From Mycoplasma sp. SG1 (GTDB lineage Bacteria; Bacillota_I; Bacilli_A; Mycoplasmatales; SG1), in contig NZ_CP076852.1 in assembly GCF_023612375.1 (NCBI RefSeq), positions 186,001-250,000 on the forward strand: a DNA stretch of 64,000 bases, in the 5' to 3' direction. Below the pieces are notes generated by a model, which searched no databases, was not told the origin of the DNA, and worked only from the letters and a program-made list of their open reading frames with translations. The translations under genes and the position numbers were made by a program. This document shows, one piece after another, positions 1-10,918 of the stretch; the stretch's first letter is position 1; each line of letters begins with the position of its first letter.

Positions 1-1223
1 TTAAAACCGCTGACTCTGGTTATTTAACAAGAAGATTGATCGATGCGACACATGATGTTACTATCCTTGAGGATGATTGTCATACTACACGTGGTTATCG
101 GGTTCAAGAAATTCGTGACACTAAAACAAACGCTTTAATTGTTCCATTAGAAGAAAGAATCATTGGTCGTTATTCATTGCATAGAATAACTGATAAAAAT
201 GATAAAGTTATTATTGACGCTAATGAGTTTATAACTAAACAAATCGCTCAAAAAATTATTAATGCTGGTATTAAAGAAGTTGAAATTAGAACCGTTTTTG
301 GATGCAACACTTCTTATGGTTTATGTCGTAAATGTTATGGTTCTTTCTTAGCAAACAATAAACCAGTTGAAATTGGAACAGCGGTTGGAATTATTTCAGC
401 TCAGTCAATCGGAGAACCTGGAACGCAGTTAACGATGAGAACCTTCCATACTGGTGGGGTTGCTGATCAGGCTGATATTACACAAGGATTACCAAGAATT
501 AAAGAATTATTTGATGCTACAAAATCAAAAGGTCAAGAAGCGATTATTTCTGAAGTTGATGGTGTAGTTGAAGAGATCACTACTAAATCAAGTCGTTCAT
601 ACAAACAAACAATCGTTATTCGTTCAACCTTCTTAAATAAAGATAAAGAAACAGAATCATATCAAGTAGCAGCTAATATTCCATCTGAATCAATTTTAAG
701 AGTAAAAGTCGGAGATAAAGTAAAAATTGGTCAAAAATTAACTGACGGAGCGATTGATTTAAAAAAACTATTACATTTCTCTGATATTTTTGCAGTCCAA
801 GATTATCTTTTAAAAGAAGTTCAAAGAGTTTATCATTTACAAGGAATTGAAATTGCTGATAAATATATTGAAATTATTGTTTTCCAAATGCTTGAAAAAT
901 TTGTTATTTTAGATCCAGGGGATAGTAGTTTCTTAATCGGATCATTTGTCAGCATTTATGACTTTAAAGAAGAAAATAAAAAAGTTTTACTTGCTAAAAA
1001 AAGACCAGCTTTTGGTAAGATAACATTATTTGGAATTAAAAAAGCTCCATTAAAAAACCGTTCTTTCTTAAGTTCAGCATCGTTCCAAGATACAACAAGA
1101 GTTTTAACAAACGCTGCTATTGCTCGAAGCGCTGATAAACTTTATGGAATTAAAGAAAATGTTATGGTTGGTAATTTAATTCCAGCTGGAACAGCGGTTC
1201 AAGAGTTAAATGAAGATTCATAA
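1..1223 (+). CDS. rpoC: RNA polymerase beta' subunit, C-terminal part (5' end outside window)
   Basis: This is the C-terminal ~407 residues of the RNA polymerase beta' subunit. The frame is already open at base 3, reading KTADSGYLTRR, a hallmark just before the second zinc site. Visible in order: the Cys cluster GCNTSYGLCRKCYG (zinc-binding), the trigger-loop region GIISAQSIGEPGTQLTMRTF, and the ITQGLPRIKELFDA segment, followed by the C-terminal beta/alpha region. The stop is TAA at 1221-1223. The TTG at 36 is an internal codon, not a start. In Firmicutes rpoC is commonly followed by the str operon, as here. Identity is certain; only completeness is limited by the window edge. Confidence 0.98.
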   Translation, partial: KTADSGYLTRRLIDATHDVTILEDDCHTTRGYRVQEIRDTKTNALIVPLEERIIGRYSLHRITDKNDKVIIDANEFITKQIAQKIINAGIKEVEIRTVFGCNTSYGLCRKCYGSFLANNKPVEIGTAVGIISAQSIGEPGTQLTMRTFHTGGVADQADITQGLPRIKELFDATKSKGQEAIISEVDGVVEEITTKSSRSYKQTIVIRSTFLNKDKETESYQVAANIPSESILRVKVGDKVKIGQKLTDGAIDLKKLLHFSDIFAVQDYLLKEVQRVYHLQGIEIADKYIEIIVFQMLEKFVILDPGDSSFLIGSFVSIYDFKEENKKVLLAKKRPAFGKITLFGIKKAPLKNRSFLSSASFQDTTRVLTNAAIARSADKLYGIKENVMVGNLIPAGTAVQELNEDS

Positions 1224-1277
1224 AATTTAAATATAATTAAAAGACAAGAAAATATATACAATTTATCAATAGTTTCT

Positions 1278-1283
1278 TATAAT
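1278..1283 (+). promoter_or_regulatory. Putative -10 element upstream of rpsL
   Basis: A TATAAT hexamer lies 18 bases before the rpsL ATG in the 78-base rpoC-rpsL gap. No clear TTGACA -35 is visible. If it is used, the rpsL leader would be only about a dozen bases long, nearly leaderless. Inference from sequence only. Confidence 0.45.
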
Positions 1284-1301
1284 ATTAAAGAAAAAAATAA
1301 T

Positions 1302-1736
1302 ATGCCAACAATAAATCAGTTAATTAATAACCCAAGAGTTAAAAAAAAGAAAAAAGCAAAATCTCCTGCTTTAAAATACACTTACAACACTTTAAAGAAA
1401 AAACAAACCAAAATTAATTGTCCACAAAAACGGGGCGTTTGTTTAAGGGTCGCTACTATGACACCGAAGAAGCCTAATTCAGCATTAAGAAAATATGCTA
1501 GGGTAAGACTTTCAAATGGTGCTGAGGTAGTTGCTTATATTCCTGGTGAAAAACACACCCTTCAAGAACACTCAGTTGTTTTAATGGAAGGGGGACGGGT
1601 AAAAGATTTACCAGGGGTCCGTTATCACATTGTTCGTGGTGTTCTTGATGCATCACCAGTTGCTGCAAGAAGACAAAGTCGTTCATTATATGGAGCTAAA
1701 AAACCCAAAACCAAAAAAGCTTCTGAAAGTGAATAA
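1302..1736 (+). CDS. rpsL: 30S ribosomal protein S12
   Basis: S12 sits at the decoding centre of the small subunit and helps monitor codon-anticodon pairing. The 144-residue product begins MPTINQLI and contains the invariant [17 protein letters not shown] and [17 protein letters not shown] segments, including the lysines altered in streptomycin-resistant bacteria (wild-type here). The N-terminal part has an extra lysine-rich stretch. It is the first gene of rpsL-rpsG-fusA, with 38 bases to rpsG. No Shine-Dalgarno is visible; the A-rich bases before the ATG are typical of this window. Confidence 0.98.
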   Translation: MPTINQLINNPRVKKKKKAKSPALKYTYNTLKKKQTKINCPQKRGVCLRVATMTPKKPNSALRKYARVRLSNGAEVVAYIPGEKHTLQEHSVVLMEGGRVKDLPGVRYHIVRGVLDASPVAARRQSRSLYGAKKPKTKKASESE

Positions 1737-1774
1737 TTAATTTCTAGTTAATTTTTTAAAATAATAACAATACA

Positions 1775-2245
1775 ATGAGAAAAAAAGTAGTTAAAATTAG
1801 ACCAATAACTCCAGATTTAGTCTATTCATCAAAGTTAATAACTAAAATGATAAACTATATCATCAAAGATGGTAAAAGACATCTTGCTTCTAAAATTTTT
1901 TACAATGCAATGGACATTGTAAAAGAAAAAACAAACCAAGACCCCATTTTAGTTTTTAATCAAGCTGTTAAAAATGCGATGCCGCAACTTCAACTTAAAT
2001 CAAGAAGAATGGGTGGAGCTACCTATCAAGTGCCAATCGAAGTGTTACCAAGAAGACAAATCATTTACGCTTTAAAATGGATTCAACAAGAAGCAGAAAA
2101 ACGTAAAACCCATCATACGATGGAAGAAAATTTAGCAAGTGAAATTATTGATGCTTATCATAATTCAGGTGGTGCAGTTAAAAGAAAACGTGATGTTCAT
2201 CGCCGCGCTGAAGAAAATAAAGCATTTGCTCACTTTAATTGATAA
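1775..2245 (+). CDS. rpsG: 30S ribosomal protein S7
   Basis: S7 is the primary assembly protein of the 30S head and contacts the exit-site tRNA. The reading frame encodes 156 residues and ends AFAHFN-Trp, where the Trp is TGA at 2240-2242 followed by TAA. S7 proteins classically end in F-A-H-(F/Y)-x-W, so this is a clean internal proof that UGA is read as Trp. The conserved RRMGGATYQVP and MEENLASEI segments are present. It lies between rpsL and fusA in the usual str-operon order. Confidence 0.98.
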
Positions 2246-2284
2246 TCGCTTTAAATATAAATATATATAAGTTAAAAAATTTAC

Positions 2285-4381
2285 ATGAAGGATAACAACA
2301 ATAAACTTATTCACCTTCGTAATATAGGAATTGCTGCCCATATCGATGCTGGAAAAACGACAACAACTGAAAGAATTTTATTTCATACTAAAAAAATTCA
2401 CAAAATTGGTGAAGTTCATGAAGGGGAAGCACAAATGGACTGGATGGTCCAAGAACAAGAACGAGGCATTACAATAACATCAGCTGCTACAACCATTTTT
2501 TGAAAAGATTGTACGATTAATATTATTGACACTCCTGGACACGTTGACTTCACGGTTGAAGTTGAAAGAAGTTTAAGAGTTCTTGATGGAGCTGTTACAG
2601 TTCTTGATGCTCAATCAGGGGTTGAACCACAAACTGAAACAGTTTGACGGCAAGCAACTAAATATCATGTTCCACGAATTGTTTTTGCGAATAAAATGGA
2701 TAAAATTGGCGCTGATTTTGATAAATCATGCGCTTCATTAAAAACGAAACTAGCAGCGAATGCCCATCCAGTTCAATTACCAATTGGTGCTGAAAGCGAT
2801 TTTGTTGGCGTTATTGATTTAGTTGAAGAAAAAGCTTATTATTTTGACGGTTCCCCACAAGAAAATATCGAAGTTAAACCAATTCCTGATGATTTAAAAG
2901 AAAAAGCACAACAACTTAGAATTAAATTAATTGAAGAAGTTGCTCATTATGATGATGAGTTCATGGTAACATATCTTGAAAACTTACCGATTACACCTCA
3001 ACTTTTAAAAAAAGCGGTGCGGACAGCGACTTTGTCTGGTAAATTTTTCCCAGTTTTCTGCGGTTCAGCTTTTAAAAATAAAGGGATTAAACCGCTCTTA
3101 GATGGAGTTATCGATTACCTACCATCACCACTTGATGTTGGTGCTGTTAAAGGTTTTGATGTTGATGATCATTCAAAAGCGTTAACAAGAAATCCAGTTA
3201 TTGAAGAAAAATTATCAGCGTTAGCCTTTAAAATTATGGCTGATCCATACGTTGGAAGATTAATCTTTACAAGAATTTATTCTGGAAAAATTGAAAAAGG
3301 AACCTACGTTTATAATTCAACTAAAAACGTTCAAGAAAGAATTAGTCGTGTTATTAGAATGCACGCTAATAAAAGGGAAGAATTAGATTGCGCTGAAGCT
3401 GGCGATATTGTTGCTTTGATTGGTTTAAAATCAACAATTACAGGCGATACTTTATGTGATAAAAAAGAACAGATCATTTTAGAGTCAATGAATTTCCCAG
3501 AACCTGTTATTTCTTTATCAGTTGAACCAAAAACCAAACAAGATCAAGAAAAAATAAGTCTTTCTTTACAACGTTTAAGTGATGAAGATCCAACTTTTCA
3601 ATCATGGATCAACCAAGAAACAGGCCAAACAATTATTGCAGGGATGGGGGAACTTCATCTTGAAATTATTGTTGACCGTTTAAAAAGAGAATTTCATGTT
3701 AACGCTAATGTTGGTAAACCGCATGTTTCTTATCGTGAAACAATTAAACAAACCGGTCAATGCGAAGGTAAATACATTCGACAATCAGGTGGACGGGGAC
3801 AATACGGACACGTATGATTTAAGTTTGAACCTAATCCAGGAAAAGGGTTTGAATTCGTTGACAAAATTGTTAGTGGAAAAATTCCTAAAGAATACATTAA
3901 ACCAGCGCGTGATGGATTGGTAGCTGCCTTAAAAAATGGGTTATTAGCTAACTATCCTGTCATTGATATTAAAGCAACTTTATATGATGGATCATTCCAT
4001 GAAGTTGATTCAAGTGAAATTGCGTTTAAAATCGCTTCAAACATAGCCTTTAAAGAAGCTAAAAAACATTGTGATCCAGTTATTCTTGAACCAATTATGA
4101 AGGTTGAAGTAACTGTTCCGCAAAACTATTTTGGTGATGTAATTGGGAATTTAACCGCAAGACGGGGTGTTATTGAAAAAACAGCCCAAGAAGGAAACGC
4201 TGAAGTAATCAGCGCTAAAGTACCTTTAAGCGAAATGTTTGGATATGCAACCGATCTTCGTTCCTTTACTCAAGGAAGGGGAATTTATGCGATGGAATTC
4301 TCACATTATCAAGAAACGCCACGTGCAGTTGCTGAACAAATAATTGAAGAAACAGCAAAACAAAAAAACAAACAAAAGTAA
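2285..4381 (+). CDS. fusA: Elongation factor G
   Basis: EF-G is the translational GTPase that drives tRNA-mRNA translocation and, with RRF, ribosome recycling. The product is 698 residues, normal for the family, once TGA is read as Trp at three sites. G-domain motifs: [12 protein letters not shown] (P-loop, residues ~17-28), [11 protein letters not shown] (switch I), DTPGHVDFT (G3) and NKMD (G4). The domain IV-V region with GRGQYGHV and the C-terminal PRAVAEQI are present. It starts 39 bases after rpsG and is separated from tuf by a 95-base gap with its own promoter-like sequence. Confidence 0.98.
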
Positions 4382-4387
4382 TAACTT

Positions 4388-4402
4388 TTGTTATAATTTC
4401 AT
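4388..4402 (+). promoter_or_regulatory. Putative promoter of tuf (TTGTTATAATTTCAT)
   Basis: The 15-mer TTGTTATAATTTCAT contains a TATAAT at 4392-4397, ~80 bases before tuf. Exactly the same 15 bases precede rplM (27253-27267). No -35 box is evident, so this may be an extended -10 type promoter. The rest of the 95-base gap is A/T-rich leader, with an AAAGGA-like sequence near 4458-4463. Confidence 0.5.
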
Positions 4403-4476
4403 TGGTAAACTTTATTAATAAAATATAATAAACATTAACAAAATAACATTTATAAAAAAAGGAATAAATAAATAAA

Positions 4477-5661
4477 TTGGCAAAAGAAATATTTAAAAGA
4501 ACCAAACCACACGTTAATATCGGAACTATCGGTCACGTTGACCACGGAAAAACAACTTTAACAGCCGCTATTACTTATTATCTTTCAAAAAAAGGTGGTG
4601 CTAAACAAGTTAATTACGAAGAAATTGATAAAGCACCTGAAGAAAAAGCGCGTGGCATAACGATTAACACTGCTCATATTGAATATGAAACAGAAAAAAG
4701 ACACTACGCTCACGTTGACTGTCCTGGACATGCTGACTATGTTAAAAACATGATCACTGGAGCAGCGCAAATGGATGGAAGTATTTTAGTTGTTTCAGCT
4801 ACTGACGGACCAATGCCTCAAACACGTGAACATATTTTATTAGCAAGACAAGTAGGGGTCAAAACAATTGTTGTTTTCATTAACAAAGTTGATTTAGTTG
4901 ATGATGAAGAAATTCTATCATTAATTGAAATGGAAATTCGTGAATTATTATCTAAATATGGTTTTGACGGAGATAATGCTCCAATTATCTATGGTAGCGC
5001 AACTGAAGCAATCAAAGGTAATAAAAAATACGAAGAAAAAATTCAAGAATTACTTGATGCTATCGATGCATCAATCGAAGTTCCAAAAAGAGCTGTTGAT
5101 AAGCCTTTGTTAATCGCAATTGAAAACGTTTCATCAATTGAAGGAAGAGGAACAGTTGCAACCGGAAAAATTGAACAAGGAATTGTTAAATTAAAAGATG
5201 AAGTAGAAATCGTTGGAATTAGACCTACTTTAAAATCAGTTGTAATCGGAATTGAAATATTCCACAAAACATTAAACGAAGGTGAAGCTGGAGATAATGT
5301 TGGAGTATTATTAAGAGGAATTAACCGTTCACAAATTGAAAGAGGACAGGTTATTGTAAAACCAAGTTCAATTACTCCCCATCACAAATTTAGAGCAACT
5401 TTTTATTGTTATAAAAAAGAGGAAGGGGGAAGACATACACCATTCTTCTCAAACTACCAACCACAGTTTTATTTTAGAACCGCTGATATTACTGGTAAAG
5501 TTGAATTACCTGAAGGCGTTAAGATGGTAATGCCTGGCGATAACACTGAATTAATCGTTACTTTAATTCATCCAATCGCTATGAAAGCAAAAGATACATT
5601 CTCAATTCGTGAAGGCGGAAGAACAATTGGCGCTGGAACAATTAGTAAAATCATCGAATAA
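4477..5661 (+). CDS. tuf: Elongation factor Tu
   Basis: EF-Tu is the GTPase that delivers aminoacyl-tRNA to the ribosomal A site. The 394-residue product has [10 protein letters not shown] (P-loop), [14 protein letters not shown] (switch I), [12 protein letters not shown] (G3) and NKVD (G4), and ends in the standard domain III. The start must be TTG at 4477: the protein then begins (M)[18 protein letters not shown] as in all EF-Tu, and an in-frame TAA lies only four codons upstream (4465-4467). A weak purine-rich site lies ~14 bases upstream. A strong terminator follows. Confidence 0.98.
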   Translation: MAKEIFKRTKPHVNIGTIGHVDHGKTTLTAAITYYLSKKGGAKQVNYEEIDKAPEEKARGITINTAHIEYETEKRHYAHVDCPGHADYVKNMITGAAQMDGSILVVSATDGPMPQTREHILLARQVGVKTIVVFINKVDLVDDEEILSLIEMEIRELLSKYGFDGDNAPIIYGSATEAIKGNKKYEEKIQELLDAIDASIEVPKRAVDKPLLIAIENVSSIEGRGTVATGKIEQGIVKLKDEVEIVGIRPTLKSVVIGIEIFHKTLNEGEAGDNVGVLLRGINRSQIERGQVIVKPSSITPHHKFRATFYCYKKEEGGRHTPFFSNYQPQFYFRTADITGKVELPEGVKMVMPGDNTELIVTLIHPIAMKAKDTFSIREGGRTIGAGTISKIIE

Positions 5662-5691
5662 TTTGAATTTTTTAAATTAATTTTATTCTTT

Positions 5692-5747
5692 CTTAGTTTT
5701 CATTGCACAAGCGACTATTCCTTGTGCATTTTTTATTTTAAAACTAA
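5692..5747 (+). terminator. Rho-independent terminator after tuf, nested hairpin
   Basis: A perfect 8-bp stem TGCACAAG/CTTGTGCA (5704-5711 and 5721-5728) is followed at once by a T-rich tract. An outer pair of arms, TTAGTTTT (from 5692) and AAAACTAA (to 5747), could extend the structure. It separates the str/tuf genes from pepF. Confidence 0.85.
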
Positions 5748-5768
5748 AAAATTTAAAAGCAAGATATT

Positions 5769-7531
5769 ATGGACAATTTAAATTGAAATTTAGAAAAAAT
5801 TTTAGATAAAAAATCTCTTTCAACCTTAAAAGAAGAGATGATAAAAGCAACAGACACTATAGTTAAACTAAAAGGTAAGATTAGTGATTCAGTTGAAAAT
5901 CTTTCAACATTTTTAAAATCTTATCAAAATTTTAAAATTAACTTAGATTTAGTTTATGCCTATTTAGGTAATAAGGAAAATGAAGATTTAAGCAATATTA
6001 CAAGTCAAAATCAATTATTAGAATTTTCAAGTTTTGAAAATAAACTTTCTTCAAAAATCATTTTTTGAAGAAATGAGTTATTGGACAAGAAAAGCGAAGT
6101 TTTAAATTTAATTAAAGATGATTCTTTAAAACTATATACAACTTATTTTGATCAGTTTTATTATTTTGACAAACATCGCTTATCAAACGAGGCTGAATCT
6201 GCATTACAATATTTATCAGAATATTTTAATTCTAATCACTCAACATTTTCAAAATTGACAAATGTTGATTTTAAATTTAAACCAATTAAAAAAGATGGGC
6301 AGTCAATTGATTTACATCCAGGCAACTATAGTAAATTTATTTCTGATGTCGATCCTAAGGTCCGAAAACAAGCCTATCAAAAATTTTGATCAGTATATTT
6401 TGATCATAAAACAGGATTAACAAATAACGCTTATTATCATTGGATGTTAACTGGAAAATTAGCGAAATTATATAAATATCCATCATCTTTAAAACAACAT
6501 CTAGCAAGCGACTTTTTAGATCAGCCTTTTTATGATTTTCTTTTAGATCAAATTAAAAAAAATAGCAATCTTATTTATAAATGGAAACAAATTTTAGCAA
6601 AAGTGACAACAATCGACAATCCTTTTCCATGAGATTGAAGTGGTGATTTATTTCCAACAATTGAAGATAAATTTGAAATAGATGAAACAAAACAGTTAAT
6701 AAAAGATGCTTTAGCAGTTTTAGGAGATGAATATCAAACAAAAATAGATTATATTTTTAACAATCAATTAATCAGTTGACTGCCGAAAAAAAATAAAAGA
6801 AGCGGTGCTTATTCATGAGGAGTTTGAGGAGCTGATCCATATATTTTAATGAATTGGAATGATAAATATTTGGATGCAAGCACTTTAATTCATGAAATAG
6901 GACATTCAATTCACACTCTTTTTTCATCACAAAATCAACCATACGTTTATCATTCATATCCAATCTTTTTAGCTGAAATTGCATCAATTACAAATGAACT
7001 TTTATTCGGGACTTATCAATTAAATCAAACAAATGATAATAATAAGAAAAAATTTATTCTTGAAAAATTAATCAAAGAATTTATCGCCACCGTTTATCGG
7101 CAAGGTCAATTCGCTGAATTTGAAAAAATTGTTCATGCAAAAATTGAAAATAATAAACCAATCAGTTATATTGATTTAAAAAAAATTGCAACCAGTTGCA
7201 AAAAAAATATTTACCAAAACTTGAAACTGAAAAAAAAGTCAATAAATATTCTTGACTGTGAACGATTTATGTTCCGCATTTCTTTTCAGATTTCTATGTT
7301 TTTAAATATGCTACAGGAATGATTGCAGCCGCTAGTTTTGTTAATAAAATCTTAACTGAAGGTGATAAAGGTAGAAATGATTATTTAAAATTTTTAAAAT
7401 CAGGATCAAGCGATAAACCTTTCCAAATATTAAAAAATTGTGGCGTTGATTTAAACTCTGAAGCAACCTATACAAGGGCATTTAAATTTCTTGAATCATG
7501 GATAAACGATTTAAATAAAATAATAATATAG
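5769..7531 (+). CDS. pepF: Oligoendopeptidase F (M3 metallopeptidase), frameshifted in the given sequence
   Basis: PepF is a cytosolic zinc peptidase of family M3 that cuts short peptides. The protein starts at ATG 5769 (MDNLNWNLEK) and shows the zinc motif HEIGH at residues 375-379 in LIHEIGHSIHTLFSS. The C-terminal family signature VPHFFSDFYVFKYATGM lies in a different frame (-1) from the catalytic part. Frames agree up to TSCKK and resume at YLPKLETEKK, so the break falls in the run of eight A at 7200-7207; one added A restores a normal ~587-residue protein. This is either a homopolymer error, a real mutation or slippage. It stands alone between the tuf terminator and the S10 promoter. Confidence 0.9.
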
Positions 7532-7570
7532 ATAATAAAATAAAAAAACCCAATTTTAGAAAAAATATAA

Positions 7571-7576
7571 TATAAT
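7571..7576 (+). promoter_or_regulatory. Putative -10 element of the S10 operon
   Basis: TATAAT in the 176-base gap between pepF and rpsJ, about 130 bases before the rpsJ start. This gives the operon a leader long enough to hold a regulatory structure. No confident -35 box. Confidence 0.5.
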
Positions 7577-7640
7577 TTAAAACGTGCTTAATTTCTTTTG
7601 TATATTATTTTATAGATAAACAACAAAATTATAAAAAAAC

Positions 7641-7659
7641 GCCATCTTCTTAGATTGGC
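7641..7659 (+). promoter_or_regulatory. Hairpin in the S10-operon leader
   Basis: GCCATCTTCTTAGATTGGC can fold as GCCA-TCT paired with AGA-T-TGGC, with one bulged base and a TTCT loop, 48 bases before the chosen rpsJ start. It is one of few GC-containing inverted repeats in an AT-rich leader. In other bacteria the S10 leader is a site of autoregulation by a ribosomal protein (L4); a similar role here is only a guess. Confidence 0.35.
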
Positions 7660-7707
7660 AATACAGTTAAAACTTTTATTTCAGGGTGAATGCAAAAATA
7701 CATCTTT

Positions 7708-8010
7708 ATGGAAAAATTAAAAATAAAATTTAAATCATACGATCATCGTAGTCTTGATCAATCAGTTAGTAAAATTGTTAAAAGTTTAGAAAGCAATGGT
7801 GTTCAGGTTTTCGGCCCGATTCCATTACCAACAAAAACGAAAAAAATAACAATCTTACGCTCGACCCATGTCCATAAAAATTCACGTGAACAGTTTGAAA
7901 CAAGAACATATAGTAGATTGGTTGAAATTATCAATTTTAATCCAAATATTATTGATAAACTTCGTTCAACGAAACTTTCATCTGATATAAAAGTCGATAT
8001 TAAAATTTAA
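7708..8010 (+). CDS. rpsJ: 30S ribosomal protein S10
   Basis: S10 is part of the 30S head and, as NusE, also a transcription antitermination factor. The product has SYDHRSLDQSVSKIV, GPIPLPTKTKKITILRS and HVHKNSREQFETRTYSRL, all diagnostic. The ATG at 7708 gives MEKLKIKFKSYDHR (100 residues), the normal family start. An in-frame ATG at 7690 would add six residues; an AGGGTGA just before it gives no usable spacing, so the shorter form is preferred. First gene of the S10-spc-alpha cluster. Confidence 0.96.
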   Translation: MEKLKIKFKSYDHRSLDQSVSKIVKSLESNGVQVFGPIPLPTKTKKITILRSTHVHKNSREQFETRTYSRLVEIINFNPNIIDKLRSTKLSSDIKVDIKI

Positions 8011-8039
8011 AAAATTTCAAAAATATATAAAAACCCATC

Positions 8040-8732
8040 ATGAAAGGTCTCTTAGCCAGAAAAGTTAAATCAGTACGATTCTTTACAAAAGATTATCGTT
8101 GAATTCAAGGAACTTTAATTGAAATTCCTGATAATTTCATCCTTGAAAAGAAAACAATTGAGAAAAATAACTATCAAAGTCTTAAACTTGGTATTGTTGA
8201 TAAAAAAGTCAATTTATCAAACAAGCCTGAGTTGGGGATTTATAAAAAAATAGGTTTAAACACCCCCAAAAAATTTGTTAAAGAAATTAGAAATTTTGAG
8301 ACAGATAAAAATTGTGGTGATAAATTAGATTTATCTATTTTTGCAGTTGGAGATTTAGTTGACGTTCAAACTCTAAGTAAAGGTAAGGGTTTTAGTGGTG
8401 TAATTAAAAGATGGAATCATTCACGTGGTCCAATGGGACATGGTTCAGGATATCACCGTGGTATCGGTTCTATGGGTTCTATTAATCCATCACGGGTTTT
8501 TAAAAATAAAAAAATGGCTGGACATCTTGGAAATCAGCTAACAACCGTTCAAAATCTTGTAATAGTTCATATTGATTTAGAAAACAAATATTTAATTGTT
8601 AAAGGATCAACTCCTGGCAATAATAATCAATTTGTAGTTATTAAATCAGCTGTAAAAGATAAAAAACATTATTTTAAACCATCATTGTTTGAAAACCCAG
8701 TTAAAAATTCTCAAGAAAGAGCTAATGTATAG
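8040..8732 (+). CDS. rplC: 50S ribosomal protein L3
   Basis: L3 is an early 23S rRNA-binding protein whose loop reaches towards the peptidyl transferase centre. The 230-residue product starts MKGLLARKVKSV and has the conserved KGKGFSGVIKRW, SRGPMGHGSGYHRGIGSMG and GHLGNQLTTVQNL segments. One Trp before the core is TGA, so the gene begins at 8040, well upstream of the first uninterrupted standard-code stretch. It follows rpsJ by 29 bases and precedes rplD by 27. Confidence 0.98.
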
Positions 8733-8759
8733 ATTTTAATTTGCAAAGAAACAATTACT

Positions 8760-9461
8760 ATGGAAATTTCAGTATATAAAGAGAACGGACAAGTTGAAAC
8801 AACATTAAAATTCGATTTTGTTAAAGATTTAGGTGCGAAAAATTACGATAAACTTGTTCATCAAGTTATCGTTTCAGAACAAAATTCAAAACGGCAAGCA
8901 ACTGCTCACACCAAAACAAGAGGAATTGTTTCAGGTGGTGGGAAAAAACCATGACGTCAAAAAGGAACTGGGAGAGCTAGACACGGAAGTAATCGTTCTC
9001 CAATATGACGTGGAGGGGGAACGGTTTTTGGTCCGTTAAAGACACGTAACTATAAAACAAAAGTCAATAAAAAAGTTTACTATCTTGCAAAACTTTATTT
9101 AATGGAAAATTTCTTAACTAATAGTCATTTAACTAATAGTTGTTTTGTTTTCGAAGAAATGAGTTTCAGCGATTTCAAAACTAAAAATATGCTTGAGTTC
9201 CTTTCAAAATTTGGTTTAGAAAAAAACCATAAAAGAACATTAATTATCGTTAATAAAGAAGATAAAAACAGCAAATTAGCTGCAAGAAATTTACCATTTC
9301 TTGAATATAAAACATGAGATACAGTAAGTGTTTATGATCTTGCTGTTGCAAAATACTTATTTTGCGAGCTTCATGTTTTAGAAGCCTTTAATCAACAATT
9401 AAGTTTGGTATTTCCTAGTTTAAAACAACAAGCATCTCAATCACCAAAACAAGAAGTTTAA
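8760..9461 (+). CDS. rplD: 50S ribosomal protein L4
   Basis: L4 lines part of the polypeptide exit tunnel and in some bacteria represses its own operon. The 233-residue product contains ATAHTKTRGIVSGGGKKPW, QKGTGRARHGSNRSP and GGGTVFGP, the tunnel-loop signature, with Trp encoded by TGA. The C-terminus ends in a short Gln/Ser-rich tail (QQASQSPKQEV) beyond the core. Position third in the S10 operon is canonical. Confidence 0.97.
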
Positions 9462-9503
9462 AAACTATCATCATCTTTTTCAATTTAAAAAAATCATTCT
9501 AAT

Positions 9504-10070
9504 ATGACAAGCGCTAAAATTACACCATCAACCGACGTTGCGACAACTCAACCTAAAAAAATTAAAACTGAGACAGTTGCAAAAAAAGAAAATCATGAAA
9601 TCGATTATCAAAAATTCGATTTTTCAATTTTCTCAACAATTAAACGTTCTTGATTAACTGAAAAAGTTTACAAACAAATTAACGAAAAAAACATTTATGT
9701 TTTTGAAGTAAACAAAAACGCTAACAGTTCACAAATAAAACATGATTTTCAAATTTTATTTGATGTTGATGTTGAAAAAGTTAATGTTATAACAATAAAA
9801 CCGCGCAAAAAACGTCTTGGTAAATATCAAGGTTTTAAACCAGGAATGAAAAAAGCTTACATTAAGTTAGCTAAAGGACAAAAAATTTCTGTCTTTGAAG
9901 AAGATTTAAAAGAAATACAAGAAAAAGAACAAGCGCTTGAAGCGAAGAAAGCGAAAGATAAAGTAATCGACGTTAAAGCAGAAGAATCAAAAGCAGTTGA
10001 GGAAACTGAAACTGCTTCTAAAAAAGATTCAAAATCAAAAATAGACAATCATGGCGATCAGAATAAATAA
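9504..10070 (+). CDS. rplW: 50S ribosomal protein L23 with N- and C-terminal extensions
   Basis: L23 sits at the mouth of the exit tunnel and is the docking site for trigger factor and SRP. The core is recognised by KRSWLTEKVYKQINEKNIYVF and the loop TIKPRKKRLGKYQGFKPGMKKAYIKL. At 188 residues it is about twice the usual ~95. Residues 1-45 (MTSAKITPSTDVATTQPKK...) and the last ~55 (Glu/Lys/Ala-rich, likely helical then disordered) are extra. The stop overlaps the rplB start by 20 bases. Start ATG 9504 is the first after rplD; a shorter start would be possible but no better one is seen. Confidence 0.93.
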
Positions 10071-10902
10071 ACCAATTAGTAACGGGCAAAGAAATCGAAC
10101 TACTGTAAATTTCAGAAAAACGCTTTCTCAAAAAAATAAACCGTATAAACCATTAACAAAACATTTTGTTAAAAAAGCAGGTCGAAATAATCAGGGGAAA
10201 ATTACCGTTCGTCATCAAGGCGGGGGCAAAAAACAGCTTTATCGATTCATTGATTTTAAAAAAAGAAAATACAATGTCCCTGGAACTGTTAAATCAGTTG
10301 AGTATGATCCGAATCGTTCTGCTAACATTGGTTTAGTATCATACGCTGATGGGCAAAAACTTTATACAATCGGTTATCAAGGAATGAAGGTTGGAGATAA
10401 AATAGTTAACGGCAGTGATAAACTAGATTCTGGTAATACTGTTGTTTTAAAAAATATTCCAATCGGGACTTTTGTTCATAATATCGAATTACAACCAGGA
10501 CAAGGTGCGAAATTGGTTCGTTCAGCAGGAACAGGAGCACAAATAATTAGTAATAAAGATTCTAAATACACAATTATTCAATTGCCAAGTGGCGAAAGAA
10601 GAAAAATTTTAAATAATTGTCATGCGACAATCGGGGTTGTCGGAAACTCAAGTCACAACCTTGTTAGAATTGGAAAAGCAGGTAGAAATCGTTGATTAAA
10701 TAAAAGACCAACCGTTCGTGGTTCAGCCATGAATCCAGTTGATCACCCCCATGGTGGTGGTGAGGGTAAATCACCAATTGGAAGAAAAGCTCCATATACA
10801 CCTTGAGGTAAAAAAGCTCTTGGAGTAAAAACAAGAAGCAAAAAGAAACTTTCAAATAAATTTATTATTAGATCAAGAAAACCAAGCAGAAAAAAGAAAT
10901 AG
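10051..10902 (+). CDS. rplB: 50S ribosomal protein L2
   Basis: L2 is needed for subunit association and peptidyl transfer. The 283-residue product, of standard length, has [15 protein letters not shown]-like RNA-binding segments, [20 protein letters not shown], and the catalytic-region signature [18 protein letters not shown]. Trp codons are TGA (GRNRW, YTPWGKKAL). It starts inside the rplW 3' end (20-base overlap), which suggests translational coupling. Confidence 0.98.
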
Positions 10903-10918
10903 TTTAAAATAAAAGATT

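Noticed and set aside
1498-1686. Minus-strand frame opposite rpsL, and similar frames opposite fusA, tuf, rplB, rplW, rpsK, pgk-pgm region and others
   Set aside because: They are mirror frames of conserved genes, without family similarity or start context.
7690-7707. Earlier ATG for S10 (six extra residues)
   Set aside because: The 7708 start matches the family N-terminus, and the AGGGTGA sequence touches the earlier ATG with no usable spacing.
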